Shown: positions 7,186 to 15,753 of the stretch, piece by piece
Layout of the letters: each line of letters opens with the position of its first letter
Numbering within the stretch: the first letter of the stretch is position 1
Assembly: GCA_001603165.1 (NCBI GenBank)
Contig: LVBN01000008.1
Location: 1 to 35,937 of the forward strand
Source of the DNA: Spirochaetales bacterium Spiro_12
GTDB lineage: Bacteria > Spirochaetota > Spirochaetia > Treponematales > Rectinemataceae
DNA: 35,937 nt
Direction of reading: 5' to 3'
Notes under the pieces: model-generated
What the model saw: only the letters and a program-made list of their open reading frames with translations
What the model was told of the DNA's origin: nothing
Databases searched by the model: none
Translations under genes and position numbers: made by a program

Positions 7186-8416
7186 ATCGGCGCTCGCTTT
7201 GGCGAGAATAGGGGTTTTCCTGGCGCTTTTTTCTCTTGCCGCCGGACTTGGGGCCCAAACCTCCTCCAGCGCCGGCTCCGGCAGCGCCTCCGGCAAAACC
7301 TCGGGCAACGCCGCCGGTAATGCCGCCGGCAATGCTTCCGTCGCCCCGGGTACTACTTTGACCCGCGGGGAAACCGCCAAACTCGCCGCCGCCCGGACAG
7401 CCCTCGCAAAGAGCAAGGACGCCGCCGCGCTGTCTTCCAATCTCGAGGCCTACGCGTTTTCCCTGCCAGCCCACGACGCGGTGAGTCTTTTCCGGGAATA
7501 TCTTCCCAGGCTCGAAGGCGGGAAAAAAACGGAACTCGCCTCGCTGGGAGGCTCTCTCGCCCTCATGCTGGGACGATACGAGGATGCGGCTTTCATATTC
7601 CGCCAGGTGGTCCGTGAAAATCCGGAATCGGGCATCGAGGCGGCGCGAAGCTATCTCGCGGCGGGTAATGTAAAGGAAGCCAGGGCTGTTCTGGAACTTT
7701 TGCAAGGACAGCCCTACGAAGCTTCGCTGGAAGGAAAAAAGAAAATAATCCTCGCCTGGCTTTTCCTCCTCGAGGGCAAGGGGGAGCCGGCCTTTGTCCT
7801 TCTCAAGGACATGGTATCCCTTCAGGGTGACCAGAAAAGGAGCGATGCCGCAGCGCAACCGAATCGCCTTGCCCAGGCTGGCGGGGCCATGGAAAACGAA
7901 GCCCTTTTCCTCCTTTGGGTGCTGGCGTCCACCGATACTATCCGGAATTTTTCGGCCCCAAGCGCTGGTTACGAGGCTGCCGCCATGGAAGCCTTGCTCA
8001 AGGCCAGGTACCCCCGATCGGCGGAGACTGCGATTATCCAGCGCGGGATCCTGCCGTCCCCCGGCCCCTGGCTCCTTAGCGAGTTCTTTCCCTTCCCTGA
8101 ATCTCGGTCCGAAGTCTCCGCGGCCCTGGGTCGGCCAGGCGCCGACGCGAAAAAACAGGCCCCCGCCGATCCGGCGAAAACGAACTCCGCGGCGGACGCG
8201 CCCTTTCGCTTGCAGGTGGGCTGGTTTTCCCGAAAGGAAAACGCCAGCGGCCTGGGGGCGAGTCTTAAAAAGTCGGGATTCAAGGTCGCGGTGGAAGAGC
8301 AGAAAACCCAGGACGGACAGGCGCGTTGGGCGGTGATTGTCGATGCCGAAGCCGACTGGACAAAAACCCAGGCCAAGCTCAAGGATCTGGGCTACGAATC
8401 CTATCTGCTTCCCTGA
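7178..8416 (+). CDS. Exported SPOR-domain protein with helical repeats
   Basis: A signal peptide is evident (basic start, hydrophobic core, LGAQ cleavage region at about residue 26). It is followed by a low-complexity Ser/Gly/Asn/Ala linker in which GNAA-type units repeat (about residues 27-53). The middle is Ala/Leu-rich helical sequence resembling TPR pairs, for example GRYEDAAFIFRQVVRENPES and AAGNVKEARAVLELL. The last 80 residues read as a SPOR fold (FRLQVGWFSRKENASG through LKDLGYESYLL). SPOR domains bind denuded glycan strands of peptidoglycan, often at division sites. The gene begins inside miaB (8-nt overlap) and is the last of the folD operon. Its stop region overlaps the opposing gene by 16 bp. 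Confidence 0.75.
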   Translation: MIRSALALARIGVFLALFSLAAGLGAQTSSSAGSGSASGKTSGNAAGNAAGNASVAPGTTLTRGETAKLAAARTALAKSKDAAALSSNLEAYAFSLPAHDAVSLFREYLPRLEGGKKTELASLGGSLALMLGRYEDAAFIFRQVVRENPESGIEAARSYLAAGNVKEARAVLELLQGQPYEASLEGKKKIILAWLFLLEGKGEPAFVLLKDMVSLQGDQKRSDAAAQPNRLAQAGGAMENEALFLLWVLASTDTIRNFSAPSAGYEAAAMEALLKARYPRSAETAIIQRGILPSPGPWLLSEFFPFPESRSEVSAALGRPGADAKKQAPADPAKTNSAADAPFRLQVGWFSRKENASGLGASLKKSGFKVAVEEQKTQDGQARWAVIVDAEADWTKTQAKLKDLGYESYLLP

Positions 8417-9957
8417 TTCCCCTCAGAGGCGCTGAACACCAAGGCAGGCTCGTACAAATGCTCGACACCCAGGGATGAGATTTTCGCCGGGTCGAGTACG
8501 ATCCTCCAGCTTTCCGAATCCTCTCTGCGCAGACTGACGAAAAAGCTTCGCCTGCCCGAGGGGATTTTTCTCGAATCCTGCACTTCGAAATCGAGGACGA
8601 GCTGTTGGCCGTAACTGTAAAAAGGGTATGTGCCTTTATAGCTCAAAGCTCCTTCCCGATAGGCGAATTCGTTTTGGGAAAGGCTGAGCGCATGACCATC
8701 GGGCGTCGTGTATTCCCCTGCGATGGAGGCAATTTCCAGAAAGACCCCCTGGGAGGAATCCTGCACCGGAAAATCGATGGCCGATCCGGTATTTACGCGC
8801 CTTAGGCTTCCTTCCGGAGCTTTGCTCCTCCCTCGGACCCTTTCATACGTACCGTTCCAGTCCTCCCGGATGGGAAATTTTACAGCCTGGCCCGGGGTTG
8901 CCATGAGTCGTATTTTATCCTTTCCCAGAAGATCGACGCCCAGGATTCGCACCATATCCGGGACTCCGCTGTTGACGATCGAGGTATAAATGCCGGCGTA
9001 GGAGAACGTGGAAGGGCCCCAATTCCAAACCTGCTTTTCCGTTTTGCTATGTATGCTGACATTTCTCGTATCGGGGGCGAAGTACACCATTGTGGGCTCC
9101 TTGCCGGGGCTTCCCACTTTGCGCCACAGGCCTTCTATGTAGGACTCGAATTCCTCCGGTTTGCCGGTGAGGACCGATTCGATATAACTACGTTCCACGG
9201 CTTCGCTCGGTATCGGTTCCTGGCTCTTGAGGCCAAATTCGGCGTTTTCCCGATCCCAGGCATAGACGAGGCGGACCTGATCCAGGGGCGAAGCCTTGTT
9301 GCCGGCGGAGGCGAAAACACTTATCAGCGGCGACGCGGGCGGGCTGTATCCGTTCCCATCCTGCTCCGTATCAGCCTCCTCCTCCACCCGAATCGAGAGC
9401 CCCGAGCCGGAAAACACCTTTTTGTAGTCGACCCCCACAGGCGAGGCCAAAGGCTTGAAGACCGTGAGGGTCTGCAGGTTTTTTTCGTCCAGTCCGAAGC
9501 AAAGTAGATCTATGCTTCCATCGCCCAGGAGGTCCCTGGGCTGTACGACGAAAATAGTGGGTTTCGTGGCAAGGCTCTCGCCCTTCCATACCCTGTAGTA
9601 ACTGCCTACCGAAGGGAAGAAGTCCGCGATGACAATGGAAATCGCCCCGGTCTTGGAAGAAAAATCCCTGACCACGAGGATTTGCTCCAGCTCCAAGTCC
9701 TCGTCCAGGTTCATATCGATGGCGTCCAGCAGCACCTCGTCCCAGAGCAGGAGGACCTTCGCCCGGGGCTTGGGTTCTTCTTCCTCCCGGATCTGGACGG
9801 CTTCGGGTTGGGAAGAGGGGGCTATCAGCACTGTTCTCGCCGCCAAAGGCAGGGCGGCCTCGAGATTCGCCCGGGTTTTTTTCGCCAAGAAAAAAACGAA
9901 GAGAACGAAGGAGAATATAAAGGCCAGCGCCAGGACAACCCGCAAGACTCGTTTCAT
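8401..9957 (-). CDS. Membrane-anchored exported protein of unknown function with Asp-rich repeat motifs
   Basis: This protein of 518 residues has one N-terminal hydrophobic segment (about 6-25), then a short Glu/Pro-rich linker and a beta-rich extracytoplasmic region. Three sites resemble FG-GAP/calcium-loop motifs: DMNLDEDLELEQIL (about 81-94), DLLGDGSIDLLCF (about 142-154) and DLLGKDKIRLM (about 352-362). The C-terminal part alternates short hydrophobic strands. A distant relation to spirochaetal pallilysin-like adhesins crossed my mind, but no HExxH metalloprotease motif is present and I would not name it. The start at 9957 is chosen because the hydrophobic segment begins there; the longer frame to 10389 runs into the divergent kinase gene. 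No Shine-Dalgarno is seen, and a -10-like hexamer lies 12 nt upstream. Confidence 0.7.
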   Translation of the reverse strand: MKRVLRVVLALAFIFSFVLFVFFLAKKTRANLEAALPLAARTVLIAPSSQPEAVQIREEEEPKPRAKVLLLWDEVLLDAIDMNLDEDLELEQILVVRDFSSKTGAISIVIADFFPSVGSYYRVWKGESLATKPTIFVVQPRDLLGDGSIDLLCFGLDEKNLQTLTVFKPLASPVGVDYKKVFSGSGLSIRVEEEADTEQDGNGYSPPASPLISVFASAGNKASPLDQVRLVYAWDRENAEFGLKSQEPIPSEAVERSYIESVLTGKPEEFESYIEGLWRKVGSPGKEPTMVYFAPDTRNVSIHSKTEKQVWNWGPSTFSYAGIYTSIVNSGVPDMVRILGVDLLGKDKIRLMATPGQAVKFPIREDWNGTYERVRGRSKAPEGSLRRVNTGSAIDFPVQDSSQGVFLEIASIAGEYTTPDGHALSLSQNEFAYREGALSYKGTYPFYSYGQQLVLDFEVQDSRKIPSGRRSFFVSLRREDSESWRIVLDPAKISSLGVEHLYEPALVFSASEGNQGSR

Positions 9958-9969
9958 GGCAGGATTCTT

Positions 9970-9997
9970 TGTATCACGGCTTGAAGCGGAGAAACAA
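9970..9997 (-). promoter_or_regulatory. Promoter of the exported protein gene (near-leaderless)
   Basis: On the minus strand TTGTTT (9997-9992), a 16-nt spacer and GATACA (9975-9970) precede the ATG at 9957. Only 12 nt follow the -10, so the predicted leader is about five nucleotides and holds no ribosome binding site. The opposite kinase gene has TAGTAT at 10092-10097, 7 nt before its own ATG. Confidence 0.45.
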
Positions 9998-10024
9998 GCA
10001 AGAGCCGCGCCGAGGAACCCTATC

Positions 10025-10050
10025 GGGAACCTTGGCGGGGAACCTTGGCG
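10025..10050 (+). repeat. Tandem 13-bp direct repeat between divergent genes
   Basis: The 13-mer GGGAACCTTGGCG occurs twice in perfect tandem (10025-10037 and 10038-10050), and a degenerate third copy may precede it (10013-10024). It lies in the 147-bp divergent intergenic region upstream of the sensor kinase. It could be a regulator's direct-repeat site or a simple duplication. Confidence 0.7.
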
Positions 10051-10104
10051 ATCCGCCCCGCCCGCAGTAGCGTCGGCGGCTCCCGAAGTGGTAGTATTGC
10101 CCCG

Positions 10105-11571
10105 ATGAAGGGTAAAGGGTTTTCCAACAAATTTTCCCTGGTGCTTCTTCTCGGAGCCACCTTGGTCCTCATAAGCGCCTTGGCGCTCCTTTGGGCGATG
10201 GTGCTCAGGGAGGGGGCCAGGCGGGAGATGCTTCTGGAGTATGAAGCCTTCAGGGCATCCAGCGCGGTGGTGGACGAGTATCGAAGGGATTCCTCCTATA
10301 CCGGCAAGGAAAACGAACGTGTCCTCGGCTTCGGTTTCTACACCTACGACGGAAACGCCATAGCGCGCCAAGGCAACGCCCCCGAACATATCGATGTCCA
10401 GGAAAGCCTGATGCGCAGAAGGCAGGATCGGGAGGGCCTGGGCCTTCCCGGTTCGGTCACGGTGGAATTCAATCCCGGCGGAAAAAGCCTGGTGCTGCTC
10501 CGTTACTCCGGATTCCAGAATTCCGCCCGGGGAGCCGGGGCGACCGCTATGCCCCTTGGCCCGAGGATGCAGCGGGGGAGGAGCGATTCTTCGGTTCCCG
10601 GTTCCTTGAACCAGGAATCGATCCCGAGGGCTTCGGGCATCTTTCCCTTAATGGCCATGAGCGGCAATTACCTGGTTTGGATGGAATATTCCACCGCCGG
10701 GCTCGGCGCCGAACGCCTGGGGTATTTTTGGGCCGCTTCGGTGATCAGTCTCATCCTCGTCGCTTTGTTCATCATGCTGATATTTCTCTATCGGCACAAC
10801 GAAGCTCTGCGGGGCAGGGAAGCCCAGACCAGGGAACTGGTCCAACTGGGCGAGGCCGCGAGAACCCTGGTCCACGAAATAAAAAATCCCCTGGGCATTA
10901 TGCGTATTCAGACCTCCGCGATACGAAGGACCGCCTCCGCCCAGGCAAAGGCTCCCCCGGGCGCGTCTCAGGATGAGGAAAAGAAGAAGGATCCAAGCCC
11001 GACGGCGGATTTGGAGAAGATTCTGCGATCCTCCGATCTCATCGAAGGGGAAATTCTCAGGCTCTCCGGTCTGGCCGACAGGATTCGGGAATTCCTCCAA
11101 CCCGGGCAGGCAAAGACCGTCAGGCTGGATTTGAGACAGTACCTAGACCGCTACGCCAGCCGCTATAGGGACTCGGCGGGCGGCGGGATACAGGCGATGT
11201 TGCCCGAGGAAAGGGAAGCCCTGGCCATGGTGGACGAGGAAAAATTGACCACGGCCTTGGATAATCTTCTTCGGAACGCCCTGGAGGCGCTGGAAGGGCT
11301 CCCTGAGGAAGAACGGCGGATCGGCATTCGCCTGTTCCGTCGGGACTCGTCCTGGGTTATAGCGGTGGCCGACAGGGGCAGGGGCATTCCTCCCGAGCTG
11401 AGCAAGCGACTCTTCGATCCCTTTTTTACGACCAAGGAAAAGGGAAGCGGCATAGGGCTGGCCTTGGCCAAGCGTCTTGTGGAGTCCTTCGGGGCGGTGC
11501 TCTCCTACGAAGGTTCGGACGGGGGGAGGGGCGCGGTGTTTTCCATCAGCGTTCCGGCGCTCAAAACTTGA
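10105..11571 (+). CDS. Membrane sensor histidine kinase (orphan)
   Basis: This 488-residue kinase has a transmembrane helix at about 11-33, a periplasmic sensor region of about 170 residues, a second helix at about 208-229, and then HisKA and HATPase_c domains. The phospho-accepting His257 lies in LVHEIKNPLG. The N box is LDNLLRNALEAL, the G1 box VADRGRGIPPEL and the G2 box GSGIGLALAKRL. The type resembles NtrB/ZraS-like HisKA kinases. No response regulator gene is adjacent, so its partner is elsewhere. The ATG at 10105 is preferred because the first helix follows at once; an earlier in-frame ATG at 10045 lies within the upstream repeats. No Shine-Dalgarno is visible. The stop overlaps the convergent rocD by 11 bp. 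Confidence 0.9.
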   Translation: MKGKGFSNKFSLVLLLGATLVLISALALLWAMVLREGARREMLLEYEAFRASSAVVDEYRRDSSYTGKENERVLGFGFYTYDGNAIARQGNAPEHIDVQESLMRRRQDREGLGLPGSVTVEFNPGGKSLVLLRYSGFQNSARGAGATAMPLGPRMQRGRSDSSVPGSLNQESIPRASGIFPLMAMSGNYLVWMEYSTAGLGAERLGYFWAASVISLILVALFIMLIFLYRHNEALRGREAQTRELVQLGEAARTLVHEIKNPLGIMRIQTSAIRRTASAQAKAPPGASQDEEKKKDPSPTADLEKILRSSDLIEGEILRLSGLADRIREFLQPGQAKTVRLDLRQYLDRYASRYRDSAGGGIQAMLPEEREALAMVDEEKLTTALDNLLRNALEALEGLPEEERRIGIRLFRRDSSWVIAVADRGRGIPPELSKRLFDPFFTTKEKGSGIGLALAKRLVESFGAVLSYEGSDGGRGAVFSISVPALKT

Positions 11572-12760
11572 CCAGAACCTTTTCGATAATCCGCAGGGCT
11601 TCTTCCATCTCTTTTTCCTGAATGACCAGGGGCGGAGCGAAGCGAATTATGTTACCGTGGGTTTGCTTGGCCAGAAGGCCCTCGTTTTTCAGTTCCACGC
11701 AGACATCCCAGGCACGGAATCCCTCCTGAAACACGATGGCGTTCAGCAGGCCCCTGCCCCTGACCATGCGTTTGCTTCTGCAGCGAATGCCTTCGACCTC
11801 TTTTCTGAACTGTTCGCCCAGGGAGAAGGAGCGCTGGTCCAGTTTTTCCCGTTCCAACACTTCCAGAGAGGCCATGCCGACGGCGCAGGCCAAGGGGTTG
11901 CCCCCGAAGGTGGAGCCATGGCTGCCCGGGGTGAAAACCTTCATGACCTCCGTATCGGCGACAATGGCCGAGATGGGGAGAATACCTCCGCCCAGGGCTT
12001 TTCCGAGGCACATTATATCGGGTCGGGCATCTTCGTAGTGCCAGGCGAAGCGTTTTCCGGTCCTGCAAAAGCCTGTCTGTATTTCGTCGAATACCAGAAG
12101 AACGCCCCGGGCCTCGCAGATTTTTTGCAGTTCGGCCAGATAGCCCTCCCTGGGCACGACGACGCCGGCTTCGCCCTGGATGGGCTCGACCAGGACAGCG
12201 ACGGTATCGTCGTCGATAGCCTGTTCCACCGCCCGGGCGTCGTCGAAGGGCAGTTTCACAAAGCCGGGGGCGTAGGGTCCGTAGTTGCCGTAGGAGTCGG
12301 GATCGCTGGACATGGAGATAGCCGCCAGGGTTCGGCCGTGAAAGTTGTTTTCTGCGCAAAGAATTTTCTGTCTTCCGTTGGGTACTCCCTTGATCTCGGT
12401 TCCCCAACGGCGGGCGGCCTTGATCGCCGTTTCGACGGCTTCGGCCCCGGTGTTCATGGGAAGGGCGGCTTCGTAGCCGGTGAATTCGCAGAGGGCCTTG
12501 AGAAAGGGGCCCATCTTGTCGTTGTGAAAAGCCCGGGAAGTCAAGCTGACCCTGCGTAGTTGTTCTTCCGCGGCGGCCACGATATGGGGGTGGAGATGCC
12601 CCTGGTTGACCGCCGAATAGGCGGAGAGGAAGTCGAGATAGGTTTTGCCTTCCGGATCCTGCACCCTGCAGGCTTTCGCGGTGGATATGACGACGGGAAG
12701 GGGATGATAATTATGGGCGCCGAATCGCAGATCCAGATCGATATAGTCCTGGGACTTCAC
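11561..12760 (-). CDS. rocD: Ornithine aminotransferase (ornithine--oxo-acid transaminase)
   Basis: This class III PLP aminotransferase converts L-ornithine and 2-oxoglutarate to glutamate-5-semialdehyde and glutamate, reversibly. The 399 residues show the ornithine aminotransferase pattern: AHNYHPLPVV near the N-terminus, LSAYSAVNQGHLHP, NTGAEAVETAIK, NNFHGRTLAAIS, FDEIQTGFCRTG (cofactor Asp) and CLGKALGGG (Schiff-base Lys). The start is a GTG at 12760 with AAAGGAGG 6 nt upstream. It is the last gene of the minus-strand run murE-ddl-rocD but is separated from ddl by 218 bp with hairpins and an AT-rich palindrome, so it probably has its own promoter. The position beside wall-precursor ligases is suggestive, because spirochaetal peptidoglycan carries ornithine. 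Confidence 0.93.
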   Translation of the reverse strand: MKSQDYIDLDLRFGAHNYHPLPVVISTAKACRVQDPEGKTYLDFLSAYSAVNQGHLHPHIVAAAEEQLRRVSLTSRAFHNDKMGPFLKALCEFTGYEAALPMNTGAEAVETAIKAARRWGTEIKGVPNGRQKILCAENNFHGRTLAAISMSSDPDSYGNYGPYAPGFVKLPFDDARAVEQAIDDDTVAVLVEPIQGEAGVVVPREGYLAELQKICEARGVLLVFDEIQTGFCRTGKRFAWHYEDARPDIMCLGKALGGGILPISAIVADTEVMKVFTPGSHGSTFGGNPLACAVGMASLEVLEREKLDQRSFSLGEQFRKEVEGIRCRSKRMVRGRGLLNAIVFQEGFRAWDVCVELKNEGLLAKQTHGNIIRFAPPLVIQEKEMEEALRIIEKVLVKF

Positions 12761-12887
12761 GGAAGGCCTCCTTTTTTTGATCCGGTGCCGAAAACAGGGC
12801 CAGATCGGTATACGCCGTTCGCCAGCGTGCTTCCCTTGTCAGTGTACACCGCTTATGAGAAAGGCGCTAGGGATAAAAAAAGGATAA

Positions 12888-12917
12888 ATACTAATAATAT
12901 CTATAATTATTGAGTAT
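12888..12917. promoter_or_regulatory. AT-rich imperfect palindrome upstream of rocD
   Basis: ATACTAATAAT (12888-12898) and ATTATTGAGTAT (12906-12917) form an inverted repeat of 11 bp with one extra base in the right arm and a 7-nt centre. The surrounding block from about 12870 to 12935 is strikingly AT-rich against its GC-rich neighbours. It lies between the ddl stop and the rocD start, both minus strand. It could be an operator or promoter region for rocD. It is not a typical intrinsic terminator because the stem is almost pure A+T. Confidence 0.45.
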
Positions 12918-12950
12918 CTGTGTATATAGATGCATCTTCGGCCTAGTCCA

Positions 12951-12985
12951 GGCCCAGGGCTTCGAACTAGTCCGGGCCCTAGGCC
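12951..12985 (-). terminator. GC-rich hairpin at the ddl stop codon
   Basis: A 10-bp stem with one G-U wobble (12951-12960 with 12976-12985) has a 15-nt loop that itself contains small palindromes. The stem includes the ddl TAG codon. No U tract follows on the minus strand, so it is more likely a 3'-end stabiliser or a weak or Rho-assisted terminator than a classical one. Confidence 0.4.
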
Positions 12986-14103
12986 TCGGTGTCGTAGCTG
13001 TAACTGAGCTTGTTCCTGCTTTCGAATCGTTCCAGCCCGAGGTCGATCAATGTTTCGAGCAATGCGGGATAGGAAAGCCCTCCGGCCTGGCACATCCGGG
13101 GATACATGGAAATCGCGGTGAAACCCGGTATGGTATTAGCCTCGTTCAATAAAATAGCGCCGGTTCGCTTGTCGATAAAAAAGTCCATCCGGGCCATGCC
13201 CGAGAATCCGCAGGCCTTGTAGGCCTTGATCGCCATTGTTTTGAGGATTTCTTCCTGGGCCCCGCTCAAGGGAGCCGGAACCTGGAGCAAGGCGCCCTGC
13301 GGATCCTTATACTTCGCGTCATAATCGTAGTATTCATGGGCGGGGATAATCTCGCCGGGGGAAAATGCCCTGGGTTCCTCGTTGCCGAGAACGGCGCATT
13401 CCACCTCCCTGGCGGGAATGAATTCCTCCACGAGGATCTTATCGTCGTAGCTGAAGGCTTTGTCCAGGGCCGGGGCCAGGAATTCTTGATCGGAAACCTT
13501 AGAGGTCCCCACGGAAGATCCCGAGCAAACGGGTTTGACAAAGCAAGGCCAGCCGAAACGGGCTTCGATCTTTCTGCTCAGAGCCGGCAGGAAATTGGGA
13601 TTTTTCCTGTCGCTTTTCCTGACTGTAATGAATTCCACCACAGGAAGCTCTTCCCTGAGCCAGAGTTCCTTGGCGACCTGTTTATCCATTCCCACCGCCG
13701 AGCCGAGCACCCCTGAGCCCACGTAGGGCAGGCCGGCGCATTCAAGAAGACCCTGTACGGTTCCGTCCTCGCCGAAGGTGCCGTGGAGAACGGGGAAGAC
13801 GATATCGCAGTCCAGTTTTTCCCAGCCGCCGGAGCCGTTTTCCGCGGCTAAGCCAAGTCCCGGCAGGACGAATACTTTTTTCCCTGAGACAATTGGAGCC
13901 AAGCCCTCCATGCCGGAACGTCTGTCCACGATCTGCCTGAGCGCGGCACCGTCCTGTAGCAACCACTCGCCGGTCTTGCTTATGCCGATGGGCAGAATCG
14001 CGTACCGGGCCGGATCCAGATTTTGGATAATACTGGCAGCAGAGATCAGGGATACCTCATGCTCCCCCGATTTACCGCCGTAGAGAATAGCGATTGTTTT
14101 CAT
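12979..14103 (-). CDS. ddl: D-alanine--D-alanine ligase
   Basis: This ATP-grasp ligase makes the D-Ala-D-Ala dipeptide for peptidoglycan. The 374 residues include YGGKSGEHEVSL at the N-terminus (D-Ala binding Glu), HGTFGEDGTVQGLLE, the Ser-rich omega/P-loop region PVCSGSSVGTSK, the ATP-grasp segment ILVEEFIPAREVECAVLG, and the metal-binding end MARMDFFID to LNEANTIPGF. AAGGAAG stands just before the ATG at 14103. It is 30 nt downstream of murE on the same strand, and the product of Ddl is the substrate of MurF after the MurE step. MurF itself is not in this window. Confidence 0.96.
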   Translation of the reverse strand: MKTIAILYGGKSGEHEVSLISAASIIQNLDPARYAILPIGISKTGEWLLQDGAALRQIVDRRSGMEGLAPIVSGKKVFVLPGLGLAAENGSGGWEKLDCDIVFPVLHGTFGEDGTVQGLLECAGLPYVGSGVLGSAVGMDKQVAKELWLREELPVVEFITVRKSDRKNPNFLPALSRKIEARFGWPCFVKPVCSGSSVGTSKVSDQEFLAPALDKAFSYDDKILVEEFIPAREVECAVLGNEEPRAFSPGEIIPAHEYYDYDAKYKDPQGALLQVPAPLSGAQEEILKTMAIKAYKACGFSGMARMDFFIDKRTGAILLNEANTIPGFTAISMYPRMCQAGGLSYPALLETLIDLGLERFESRNKLSYSYDTEA

Positions 14104-14133
14104 CGTACTTCCTTGTCGACAGGCTCTGTGACT

Positions 14134-15753
14134 TCAATGCCCATACCCGAGTTCCCTCAATGCCGCGACGGCCTCGGCTTCCTCATCATAGGGCATTATA
14201 TGATCGGCATAAATGATGGAATTCTCATGTCCCTTTCCGAGAAGCAGCACAGTATCGCCGGCCTTGGCCATGGAAAAGGCATGCCGGATAGCCCTCGGCC
14301 TATCCGGGATTAAAAAGAGCTGGCTGCCCCGCTCAAGCTGGGGACAGCCGGCGGCGATTTCCTCCAGGAGTTCCATGGGCGGCTCGCCCCGGGGATCCTC
14401 GTCGGAGAGAATGAGGACGTCGCAGTAGCGCGAGGCTACCTCGGCCTGCCTCGGCCGTTTTTCCCTGTCCCTCTCCCCCCCGGAACCGAAAAGGCAGAAA
14501 ATCCTGCCCTCCGCCCGCCGGCGGACAGGGGGAAGGATTGCCTCGAAGGAGGAGGGTGTATGGGCGTAATCGATGATTACCTCGAAGGGTTGGCCCAGGT
14601 CCACCAGGTTCATCCTTCCCTTTACGGGTTTGAGCAGGGGGAGAAGTTCCAGCAGTCCGGTCCAGGGACGGTCGAGAACGCAGGAGGCGACCGCCAGGGC
14701 GGCGAGGCTGTTGCCCACGTTGAATTGGCCGGGAAGCTCAATCCTCGCTTCCGCCTCGATTCGCCCAGCCTCCGGTGGGGCATCGAGCAGGATGCGAGGC
14801 CCCTCTATGACAAAGGACGAACCCCGGCCGTCGCTGCGGATATTCTTGGCGACAATGGAGGCCCGCCCTCCCCGGACCGAGAAGGAGAGCAGGGGTTTTC
14901 CAGTGCTCAGGCCGAAGTATTCGGCGCTGGGATCGTCGGCGTTGACGATCGCGAAGGAAGGAATGGCCTTAGCCCCCTCCCAGCCGGGATGGGGGGGATT
15001 TTTTCTGTGATCGTGGGCGTCGAGGTTCCTGAACAAATTTGCCTTGTCCGAGCGGTAGCGTTCCCAGGTACCGTGGAACTCCAAATGCTCGCTTGTCACG
15101 TTGGTCATGACGGCGATATCGAAATCCACGTCCGCCAACCTGGCTGTCCTTTGGCTCAATCCATGGCTCGAGGCTTCCACCACCGCGCAACAACAGCCGG
15201 AATCGCGCATTTCGGCCAGCATGCGCTGCACCGCCGTCGACTCAGGCGTCGTCTGGTGCTCGGGGTTTGGAATCTCCCCTTGGCCCGTATCGGACATGAC
15301 GGTGGAAAAAAAACCGGTTTTCAGTCCCGCCAGATTCAAAAGCTGATAGATGAGGTAGACGGTGGTGCTTTTGCCTTCGGTGCCTGTCACGCCAATAGTG
15401 ACCAGGGCGGAGGAGGCCCTTCCGTAGAAGGCGGCGGCGAGGCGGCTCATCGCCATCCGCGAATCCCTCACCTGCACGCAGGCGACAGCCGGGTAATTCC
15501 GGCCTAGGGGTTTTTCGTGGAGTATCGCGAAAGCTCCCCGATCCAGGGCCGCCTGTATATAGTCGTGTCCATCGCTGTGGAGGCCCCTCAGGGCGACGAA
15601 CAGCTTGCCGCTGGAAATCTTTCTCGAATCGTACTCGATCCCGATCAAAGATCGATCAAGATACTCCGAACCATGAATGACAAGTATCTCCGACCGGTCC
15701 AAGGCGGATATGAGATTTCGCACGCTGGGCTGCATAGTCGCCAAGCGTATCAT
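14134..15753 (-). CDS. murE: UDP-MurNAc-tripeptide synthetase MurE (probably non-DAP amino acid)
   Basis: MurE adds the third residue of the peptidoglycan stem peptide to UDP-MurNAc-L-Ala-D-Glu. This 539-residue protein has the Mur-ligase P-loop VTGTEGKSTT (about 122-131), HQTTPES, VEASSHGLSQ, a carbamylated-Lys-type segment RSDKANLF, VKGRM and DYAHTP. The third-residue selectivity motif reads DEDPRGEPP (about 461-469), where meso-DAP enzymes have DNPR. The Asn is Asp, as in the DDPR motif I recall for the Thermotoga enzyme that adds lysine. With rocD nearby, L-ornithine or lysine is a more likely substrate than DAP; this is an inference. The start is uncertain: ATG 15753 or ATG 15735, neither with a clear Shine-Dalgarno. 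Confidence 0.93.
   Translation of the reverse strand: MIRLATMQPSVRNLISALDRSEILVIHGSEYLDRSLIGIEYDSRKISSGKLFVALRGLHSDGHDYIQAALDRGAFAILHEKPLGRNYPAVACVQVRDSRMAMSRLAAAFYGRASSALVTIGVTGTEGKSTTVYLIYQLLNLAGLKTGFFSTVMSDTGQGEIPNPEHQTTPESTAVQRMLAEMRDSGCCCAVVEASSHGLSQRTARLADVDFDIAVMTNVTSEHLEFHGTWERYRSDKANLFRNLDAHDHRKNPPHPGWEGAKAIPSFAIVNADDPSAEYFGLSTGKPLLSFSVRGGRASIVAKNIRSDGRGSSFVIEGPRILLDAPPEAGRIEAEARIELPGQFNVGNSLAALAVASCVLDRPWTGLLELLPLLKPVKGRMNLVDLGQPFEVIIDYAHTPSSFEAILPPVRRRAEGRIFCLFGSGGERDREKRPRQAEVASRYCDVLILSDEDPRGEPPMELLEEIAAGCPQLERGSQLFLIPDRPRAIRHAFSMAKAGDTVLLLGKGHENSIIYADHIMPYDEEAEAVAALRELGYGH

Noticed and set aside
14560-15507. Plus-strand open frame of 315 aa inside murE
   Set aside because: The MurE motifs on the minus strand are unambiguous. 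The opposite frame has no family features and no start context.
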